Assembly: GCF_020921035.1 (NCBI RefSeq)
Contig: NC_063157.1
Span: 8,530,001 to 8,594,000 of the forward strand
DNA length: 64,000 nucleotides
Direction: 5' to 3'
DNA from: Rhodamnia argentea
Taxonomy: Eukaryota > Streptophyta > Magnoliopsida > Myrtales > Myrtaceae
The notes under the pieces are model-generated. The model saw only the letters and a list, made by a program, of their open reading frames with translations. It was not told where the DNA came from and did not search any database. The position numbers and the translations under genes are program-made. This document shows, one piece after another, positions 56,139 through 64,000 of the stretch (positions are counted from its first letter, which is position 1; each line of letters begins with the position of its first letter).

Positions 56139-56375
56139 CCGGAATTTAATCACGAGGCCGAACCAAGTTGCGGGACACAATGCCGGAATTTAATCGACGA
56201 CACTGGACAGTGGATGTAGGACACAATACCATAATTTAATCGACGGTATTGGACATGATGAGTGATGAGTACAACACCGGAATTGAATCGACGATGCTGG
56301 ATTTAATGAGCAGATGCCGGAATTTAATCGACAACACCTACTCGGGTATGACCTTCACTTGGAATTGAATCGACG
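56139..56375 (+). repeat. Degenerate minisatellite with CCGGAATTTAATCGACGA core
   Basis: Six copies of the core (near 56139, 56183, 56231, 56277, 56310 and 56351) are spaced about 33-48 bp apart, with variants such as GGAATTGAATCGACGA. Flanking words such as CTGGA and GATG are partly shared. Confidence 0.8.
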
Positions 56376-58619
56376 ATAGGAATCTGAAAGCTACGGTTAG
56401 ACTAGAAACTAGGTAAAAGAGTTAAGACTTGTCTCGTTGAGTTGTTCGGGGGGTTCTCGTTGAATGACCTGCGATATTTATAGGGAGCTTCTTGGTAACT
56501 ACCTTTGGTTCTCCACTCCCGCATGTTCTCTCATTCTTCGATGGTTTTCATCGACGGTTCCTGGATTCGCTCGCCACTTCCTTTTCCACCTTTTGGGATT
56601 ACCGCCTTTTTTGCGTAATCGCTTTGGTCGTGGTTTCTTCACGTGTCTTTTCCCTCTGCTTTTAGGAACCGCCGCTTCTTACGCGTGGCGCCCTCTTGAT
56701 CTATCGAGCCCGATTCCGAGTACGCCTAGCTGTAGGTAATCATACCTTCCTCACGTACCTGTCACGTGACACCTTAGGGGATTCTAGGTGTCAACAAACT
56801 AGTATCATATTAAAACAAAACGTGATTAGTAAGCAAGTGACGGGTCCCGGGATCGGAAAGGGGACATCACACTCATATTGCATTTCAGTCCAATTATGCA
56901 TGAAATTGAGCAATTTTAGTGAAAAGGACTTCATTGCATTGTTATTTTTCAATTTAGTACTTGATTTTCACTCTAAGTGCAATTAGTCATTTTTTTAGAG
57001 ATCATGCAAATTCAAGACTACTCTCTTATTTTTTTCATCATTTTGAATCTATTGGTAGGGTTGTTTTGGTTTGATTTTTTCATTTATGGTTTGAAATTGT
57101 CAAATATCTATTTCTGGTCAAACTCAAGATTTGGGGGTTTTACATAAATTCAAGCCAAATTCATTTAAGCTTATCATTCCTAAACAATACATATGCCGTA
57201 AAATTCAATTATGGCTTCAATTTTACAGAATCCGGTCGGGCGGATCCTACCCGCCAACTTGGCAAGCTATCATCTTCCCCAAATTTCATTCTCAAACATT
57301 GGAAAGAAACGTGAACAGGAAGGCCAAATTAGGGCACCAAATAAGCATGATTGAACACTAAAAGATCCCTACCGAACTGCCAATCAATTCCGGCGACATT
57401 TTGACCCGAATACACATGCAAGGAGGCTCGACAAAAACTTCCCCAGGAGTGCACAAATTTTTGAATCAATTACAAGCCATTAAAAATGGTTTTGATCAAA
57501 GAAAAAGATTCATTCGGTTATCCACAAGAAAAACAGACGAAGATAGAGGGAGAGAGAGGTGAATATCGCTCTCATCTAGCTTGTTTTGCCCGCCATTGGA
57601 GGAGGAGGCCAAGAGTTTCCAAGCTCTGCGTAGACCAAACGAAGGAGAATCAAAGCTCGCTGCTCATTCTCCAAGCTCCGTGACGCCCTAAGGAAGCTTC
57701 TGAACTCAATCGCGTGCCATTTAATCGCCTATTAAGGTAGACTCCATCATCAACCCCGAGCTCAAGCTTTCATGGCGCATTTTGATCCAATTTGTTATTC
57801 TTCGTGATTTTTAGTTCATATTACTCCTAAACTCTTCTCAATCTCGTATATACTTTCGTTCTTCGTTTTTGTCGCATAAAACCCCTCGAGTTACCGCCCG
57901 GATACCTGAACTAGTATTGAGCTTCCGAAGCTATTTCGTGATGTTTTCGAGCTATACTGATGGTCGGGTAAGTTTTCTTGGCTTCCTGTGATGCTGTTTA
58001 TTAGTTTAGTCTAGTTAGATCGCGCTAAAATCGGCTAGGATGGATCTTCTTTGGGGGATAGCCTTGGTCAAAGCTAGTATGGTTAGTTTTAGATATTTCG
58101 CGAAGTGCGTATATATTGATGTGGAGATCTTGAGGATTCATTTGGTAGCAAAAGCGGAGAGAAATGGCATGGTTTTTATTTTGGTTTGACATCACTAGAG
58201 ATTTTTCGGGCTGGTTTGCCGAAGTCGTAGGCTATCCAGTCGTCTTCTCCGGCGAGGCGTTGACCGATCAACGCCTACGTGGTCTTGACGTGCAGCTACG
58301 TAGCGGCCACGTTAGCGGAATCGGTTATAACCAACTAAAAAAAAGTGAAAAACAAAAAAAAAATAATCTAGATTCGACTATGAATGTTGTGCTACTTGTC
58401 GAGATCTAGAAAATTTTGGAAATAAAAAACGAATTTTCTTATATAAAATGAATTTTTAGAAATAATAAAAAAAAATTGATCGGACGGCTATGCTTTGACC
58501 ACGTGGCACGATCGTGGATTTTTGAAATTAAAAATAATTTTTTTATATTAAAAATCATTTAAAAAATTATTAAGAAAATACTTTTGTGATCGTGTGGCCC
58601 AAGTTTGGTTACGCGTCAT
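56376..58619. other. Unassigned stretch in retroelement debris
   Basis: 56870-57120 resembles 52600-52900 (TCCAATTATGCATGAAATTG type), linking it to the AT-rich repeat there. The rest has no recognised gene. Confidence 0.4.
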
Positions 58620-59690
58620 GATCTCGATCCTCTATTCTTTTTTCCGAAAATTAAAAATCTTTTTCCAATCAAATGGTCAAGATCTTGCCACATGGCGTGA
58701 TCTGGAGTGTAGGTTTACAAATTGGCAGGAACTATAAATTGAATAATTTAAAAAAAAAATCCAAAATTCAAAAAACTGTCCGAAAATGTGTTGTTTTGGT
58801 CTAAGGCGACTCGGGACCCGTATGGTCTAGGCCGAGCACTGGTGAGGCATGGGCTAGGTCAATCCGACTCGGTTTGGATAATTTTTTTTTACAAAAAATT
58901 TCAGAAAATGATTAAAAATCCAAAAAAAAAAAGGAAAGTTCATAAAAATTCTAAAAAAATACAAAAAATAGAAAATATTCCAAAAATTCCAAAAATTCTC
59001 AAAAATTAGGAAATGGGTTATTGCAACTGGCCAATCTTTATTTATTTATTTATTTATTTATTTATGTTTTTCCCCTTTCGTTTTTTCCAAAATGACGATT
59101 TTGCCCCATATGGGCAAATTGTCTTGGAAAATTCCGAAAATTTCCAAAAAATCTCGATCCTCTATTTTTTTTTCTGAAAATTAAAAATAGTTTTCCAATC
59201 AAATGGTCGAGTTCTTGCCACATAGCGTGATCCGGAGTGTAGGTTTACAAATTGGCAGGAAATATAAATTGAATAATTTAAAAAAAATTCAAAATTCAAA
59301 AAGCTGTTCAAAAACGTGTCGTTTTGGTCTAAGCTGACTCGGGACCCGTATGGTCTAGGCCGAGCACTGGTGAGGCATGGGCTGGGTCAATCCGACTCGG
59401 TTTGGATAATTTTTTTTTTATAAAAAATTTCAGAAAATGATTAAAACTCCAAAAAAAAAAAGGAAAATTCATAAAAATTCTAAAAAAATACAAAAAATTC
59501 CAAAAATTCCAAAAAATCTCAAAAATTAGGAAATAGGTTATTGTAACTAGCCAATCTTTTTTTTTTAATGATTTTTCCCTTTCATTCTTTCCAAAATGAC
59601 AATTTTGCCCCCTACGGGCAAATTGTCTTGGAAAATTCCGAAAATTTCCAAACATTTTGAAAAGATCTCAAAAATTAGAAATGGTTTCAT
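58620..59690 (+). repeat. Large tandem duplication, period about 528 bp
   Basis: The block starting TCTCGATCCTCTATT near 58620 recurs at 59152. The conserved GACTCGGGACCCGTATGG at 58808 recurs at 59336 (offset 528). A smaller block with TTTTGCCCC and GGGCAAATTGTCTTGGAAAA recurs at 59100, 59602 and, more loosely, 59750. A (TTTA)n run lies at 59037-59063. It is non-coding. Confidence 0.8.
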
Positions 59691-60479
59691 TTAACTAGCC
59701 AATCATATATTTTTTTTAACTTTGCCTTCCAATTTTTCCTCAAATGACGATTTTTCCCCTCATGGGCAAATCATTCCATAAAATTCAAAAAAATCTCAGA
59801 AATTAGGAAATTTGCACATTCAACTGGCCAATTCTATTTCTAATAATTTTGATTTCATATCTTATTCAAAATAAAAAATTTTGCCCCTCATGGAAAAATT
59901 GTCTCCAAATCCGCCCAAACTCCATCCAAACTATAAATATCCCTTCTCTAGGCCTTTAGGGCTTTACTAGGGATGCCATGTATTGATTTTTTGTGTTTTA
60001 TTCACATGTTTAGATATTTGATTTGTGCACTTATTTTTAGTGATTGTGATTAATAGGTTAGATATTCTCATATGCATAAACTCTTAGATTTTAAGACTCT
60101 CCTCGTCTCGGATTATTTGCATGAAATCCATAGCTAGGAATATCATTCAACTTAGGTATCGAAAGGGCTTCAATGAAAATATTGGCATAACCAAGTATCC
60201 GTTCCCAAATTTCTAGTTCCATTTGAGTCATACAGCTTCTCCCACCTCCTCCTCCCGACGAGGTTTCTGATCTACTTTCCCCAAAAATCGATGGTGACTC
60301 TAAAGCTTGTACACTTATGCACATGTCACCCAACTATACTAAGGTCGAAATAGTTTTAAATCTCTCCGTCACGTGAGGTGAGAACTTGGGACAGTTCAAA
60401 CCGACCTATGGATTATCACGGATCCTTAGAATCAGTAATCTTTCCTAAACTTCATCCCTATCCGATGGGGGTAGCAACA
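59691..60479. other. Unassigned AT-rich stretch
   Basis: This is a continuation of the AT-rich repeat before it. The minus-strand open frame at 60091-60333 has no recognised family. Confidence 0.4.
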
Positions 60480-61070
60480 ATGACCCATAAAATGCTTCTA
60501 CTGCTAGTATGGCTAAGAGATTCCTAGCGGATTCACTAATATGACGAGTTATTTAGTGAACAGATCCCCATCGACTATGATTGATTGTCGGACTCTCAAA
60601 GAAATGTGGTCGGGTAATGTTACTGGTTATTTTGTCCTTAGAGTATTTGGTTGTCTGTGTTATATTCGAGTTAGTAATGGTAAGCTCGATTGGAGGGCTC
60701 TAAAGTGCATATTTCCAAGCTATGCACAAGATGAGCAAGGCTATTGACTGTGGTACCTTGAATTAAATTCACCTATTGTCAGCAAAAAGATTATATTTGA
60801 TGAGTCTTCGGGACTTTTTTGTTGGGGTGTGATTTATACTTTTCATTGATAAGAAAGCACGGGGGGTCCTGTTACATATGCTCTTTTTCGCTTGTAATTA
60901 AGTTATGTAACATAGAGATACGATGTGCTAATTATGGTTAAATCTTATAGTGAATGTAGCCCAAGTTTATAGGGTGAACTAGGATAAACCTTTGCGTTTT
61001 GATTTCTCTTTTTTGTTACTCTTTATTTTCATTGTGATTGTGTGCTCAATCCTAACACTTTTGATATGCA
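60480..61070 (+). mobile_element. Ty1/copia fragment: integrase end plus LTR-like end (fossil)
   Basis: The region 60541-60830 reads as the C-terminal part of copia integrase (YLVNRSPSTMID, LRVFGCLCYIRV, LDWRALKCIF). It is followed, without reverse transcriptase or RNase H, by a segment matching the solo LTR at 41215-41472 and ending CCTAACA (61050-61056). It is internally shortened, with several breaks, and old. Confidence 0.75.
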
Positions 61071-63587
61071 TTGCCTCTCCTGCATTACATGTAATTAGTG
61101 CATATCAAAACCTTTCTCGTTTTATTTCTCATTAACAAGACCTTATTTGGGTGTTTAACAAGTAGAAATGGAATCAAGTAGCCGAATGGGCAGCCACTTG
61201 CCGAACCCTAATGGAATGTAAATGTGCTTCTAATTTTGGGTAGCTTGACGAGGTTGGAGTCAACTGCTAAAAAATGCCATAAGGATTTGGGATGAATTTG
61301 GGTTTCAATGACAGGAAAACTCATATCTAAACCCAGTTATGTTTTTTTACTAAAATACCTTTATTTTCTTAATAATCCTTAAGTCATTCAAACCTTAATG
61401 TTTTCAGTATCGGCCACAATTTCAATCTGATTTCGAATGGCAGAATTGTTTCATTGTATTTGCAAATTTGATGTGGTTTAGTACGTGTTTAGTTTGTTTT
61501 AGTAATATAGCAAATCGCGCGTACTCGATTAGTGGGGTGGGTTTGCAATTTTATATTAAAATCCACAATGGGCTTAGGACGGGTTTGGGACATAATAAAA
61601 GCTTAACAAGATGGGTTCGGAACGAGGCTGACCGTCTCAAACTTGTCCCACTTCGATCCCTCTCTTTTTTTTTTTTTTTGGTTGTTGTCAAATATTGAAT
61701 AGTCAGCATCCCTCCAAGAATCCATAATAAATGCTAGTAGAGGTTTTTTTTTCATTGAAAGAAAATTGCCATTCATATATTAGAATATTCCGGAGTCACA
61801 TAGAAGGCTATCGAGTCTAGCAAATCCCAAATAATTGCAGAACAAGACAAACGCTTAAAAACACATAACAAAGCACATTCTGAAAGGTGATGGTGATGAG
61901 TGCGTCGGTCCTAGACGCACACCAGAAGCAATTGCAAGTAAAGTGGGAGAGCTCGGCGTGTGCTCGTCACTAAATCTAATGATCGGCTTCTTGAAGGATG
62001 AGAGTGTGCTACCAGCTAGTAGAGGTTATAGAATACATAAAGTTTTGAGGATTTGTTGTAACCACAGGAGCTCAAAGGAATAAATCTCAGTCGTCAATTT
62101 AAAGTTTTGCATCTTCAGACAATTTGTTATTGTGATGGAAGAAAGTTGAAACTATTGTTAGTTTTCCAATTATCCTCCATGCAAGAATTTGAACATGTAT
62201 CTCCTAGGGCGATACATACCATTTTTGATTTGGTATCTTAACCACAATGGAGGAAATTTCTTAATTTAAACTCCATGGTCACACATGCACCCAGTATAAA
62301 TAAGTTGCCATATTTCTTTTTTGGTTTGACTAATTCGTGGCTAAGCCTCGCATTTTCCTTGTCGTTGAACATTGCTAAAAATTCAACCAAAAAAAGAACA
62401 TTACTATAAATACAAAAAACCTTTGTCTCTTTTTAGTTCCACCTTGATAAGTTCCATTGCCTAAATCATTGCGAAGCTTTTAAGTGGTATATCTCTATAT
62501 TTCTCCGATGAATCGAACTGAGAAAAACTTGCATAATAGTGCCGTTAACTTAAAAATGATGGCCAATCCTCAGCCAGTCATTTTCCATGCGAGAGGAAGA
62601 GACCTATGATTTGCTTGGAAACTTCCACGCCTTTGTGTTAGAGAAAGGAAAATTTCATACCATCTAACCGTCGTGCTTGTAGCCCTCAATCGAATTTTCT
62701 CATTGAACATGGAAATATCAAGGACAATGAGTGAGAGCAAGGTAGAGTGGATGGAATTACGTAGAAAATGTTTCCATACAATTATCATCTATCAATCATC
62801 CAATGGCGAATGTATACAAAACTAAATGACTTTCCAACTCTTATACCTATCTCTTTATGTCGCGTTTTCGTCAATTAGGAGCATAGTATTGATACAAAAA
62901 TGAAGTTACACAAAACGGCCGACAAAAGAAATTGCTAAATCACACAAATTAAGTACACACATATATATGTACATACATATATACACACACATATATTCTC
63001 GCAGAATAAGTTTTTGATATTCAGAAACCGCTGTTAAAAAGCAATAGCAAAAATCCAAACATTTATCATCCATCCATAGAGTAGATCGGTTGCTACTCAT
63101 CCGATATAAAAATATTATGCATCATTATGACATTGGTGGCATCTTCGAATAGAACATATACTAATTCTCTTTCTTTGAAATTATAGAAAAAAAAAGAGTT
63201 TGTGCACCAATATCTGCCTTAAAGGGGCCAAGCCATAAACAAATATGTATGTGTGCGTGCGTGTGTGTGTGTTTTGAAAACATGTAGCTAAAATCACAAG
63301 AATTAATCTAGAGCTAAAGTTCTTTTCATCACAATGTTGCTTTGAATTCCCTCAGCGCTATCTCAAACTCTATGATAGAAGAAACACATATTTTTTGGCC
63401 CACACGATGCTCAAACCAAGAGATTAGATCATTTGTTTGAGTTCACAGATTAGTTCTCAATAACTCTACAAATCATCAACAGAACAGAAAAAGAAATTAA
63501 ACCAGAAGTCTTGACCACACACGCATGTTGACCCAGAAGCTCAGCCACCCTCAGAAACCCTAGCGCAGTTCGCAGTTCGCATGCATG
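61071..63587. other. Intergenic stretch
   Basis: No gene was recognised. It contains a poly(T) run at 61665-61679, a micro-retroposon at 62367, an (AT/AC)-rich microsatellite at 62947-62996 and a (TG)n run at 63246-63272. The last few hundred bases are the 3' flank of the minus-strand gene at the edge. Confidence 0.55.
62367..62410 (+). mobile_element. Micro-retroposon TTCAACC plus oligo(A)
   Basis: GAACATTGCTAAAAA (62367-62381) and GAACATTACTATAAA (62396-62410) flank the 14-bp insert TTCAACCAAAAAAA. The duplicates match at 13 of 15 positions. Confidence 0.68.
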
Positions 63588-64000
63588 CTAATTGCTACCC
63601 TGGGAAACTTGAGAGGAAGACACCATCTCTATCAGATCCATCTCTCTCCCGCTGTATGGCGTCAAGGCTTGATCAGTCGCCGCTGCCGCCCCTCCGCTCG
63701 CGCCGTTGTAGCCATAGCCATGGCCACCCTGATATCCGGCCGAATTTGAAGAAGAACAAGACGAGTGATAATCCACCCCGTTCAGCAAGCAAGACAGGTA
63801 GAGGTCAGGATTGTTCATCAGGAGGCTCTTGGTGTTGGTGGTGGGACTCGCTTGATCACCCCCAGCTGCTTCAATCACGTTACTGGTGTGAACCACCACA
63901 CTAGGTGTTTCTATAAGGCGGTCTTTCCCGGTCGCATCGCCTAGCGGAAGCCGGTTGTCTCCGTAGTTGCTGGCTGGGAAGAGCTTCTGCATGAAACGCA
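63588..64000 (-). CDS. C-terminal part of an unrecognised protein (runs off the window)
   Basis: On the minus strand an open frame enters from the right edge and ends at 63588. At least 137 residues are visible (RFMQKLFPASNYGDNRL onward). The sequence is rich in Gly, Ala, Ser and Asn (GYQGGHGYGYNGASGGAAAA), has the segment NNPDLYLSCLLNGVDY, and ends SSSQVSQGSN. The base composition is richer in GC than the flank, which favours a real gene. A Met lies at 63992, but the frame stays open upstream. TTTCATGCAG/AAG could instead be a splice acceptor of a last exon. The low-complexity tail would suit a plant regulatory protein, but no family could be recognised. Confidence 0.6.
   Translation of the reverse strand, partial: RFMQKLFPASNYGDNRLPLGDATGKDRLIETPSVVVHTSNVIEAAGGDQASPTTNTKSLLMNNPDLYLSCLLNGVDYHSSCSSSNSAGYQGGHGYGYNGASGGAAAATDQALTPYSGREMDLIEMVSSSQVSQGSN

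Noticed and set aside
61660-61700. Poly(T) followed by GGTTGTTGTC, a possible further micro-retroposon
   Set aside because: No convincing flanking direct repeat could be found.
1-64000. CRISPR arrays, bacterial operons or other prokaryotic systems
   Set aside because: The window is plant nuclear DNA, and no regular short repeat-spacer array was seen.

Overview
The window is nuclear DNA of a flowering plant, most likely a woody dicot. The evidence is spliced genes with GT-AG introns, a CC-NBS-LRR resistance-gene relic, Ty1/copia fossils, plant-type snRNA promoters and many small foldback transposons. A Myrtales source such as Eucalyptus is only a guess from general sequence character.

Layout. 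Positions 1-4108 hold the 3' part of a Ty1/copia element whose right LTR abuts the NB-ARC region of a decayed CC-NBS-LRR gene (4109-5830). From about 6850 to 31990 lies the most notable structure: a mixed tandem array of spliceosomal snRNA genes, six U5 and four U2, all on the minus strand. They sit in repeated spacers, with two further orphan U2 promoters that have lost their gene. Each of the ten genes has an upstream sequence element (USE) 33 nt (U2) or 34 nt (U5) from a -30 element, which is the RNA polymerase II spacing, and an AGTNNAA 3' box. None has a real TATA box; a shared ACAAAAGACGAGG-like motif sits in its place. From 31991 to 36590 the DNA is non-genic.

Right half. A single-exon GC-rich gene (36858-38015) encodes a plant C2H2 zinc-finger protein with a PARP-like C-terminal region. 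Next come small foldback elements, a solo copia LTR with a perfect 5-bp target duplication, and a 5'-truncated LINE insertion with RNase H remains (42180-43405). A nine-exon gene (46868-49970) encodes a GONST-type Golgi GDP-sugar transporter. The stretch 50750-61070 is mostly retroelement debris and AT-rich repeats. The minus strand at the right edge carries the C-terminal part of an unrecognised protein.

Scattered through the window are at least nine very small insertions (14-24 bp). Each consists of a few bases such as TTCGACC followed by oligo(A), flanked by direct repeats of about 11-17 bp. Four or five have an empty counterpart in a paralogous snRNA repeat unit. Their tails resemble the 3' ends of the LINE pieces at 42180-43405, so they look like LINE-type insertions truncated almost to nothing.
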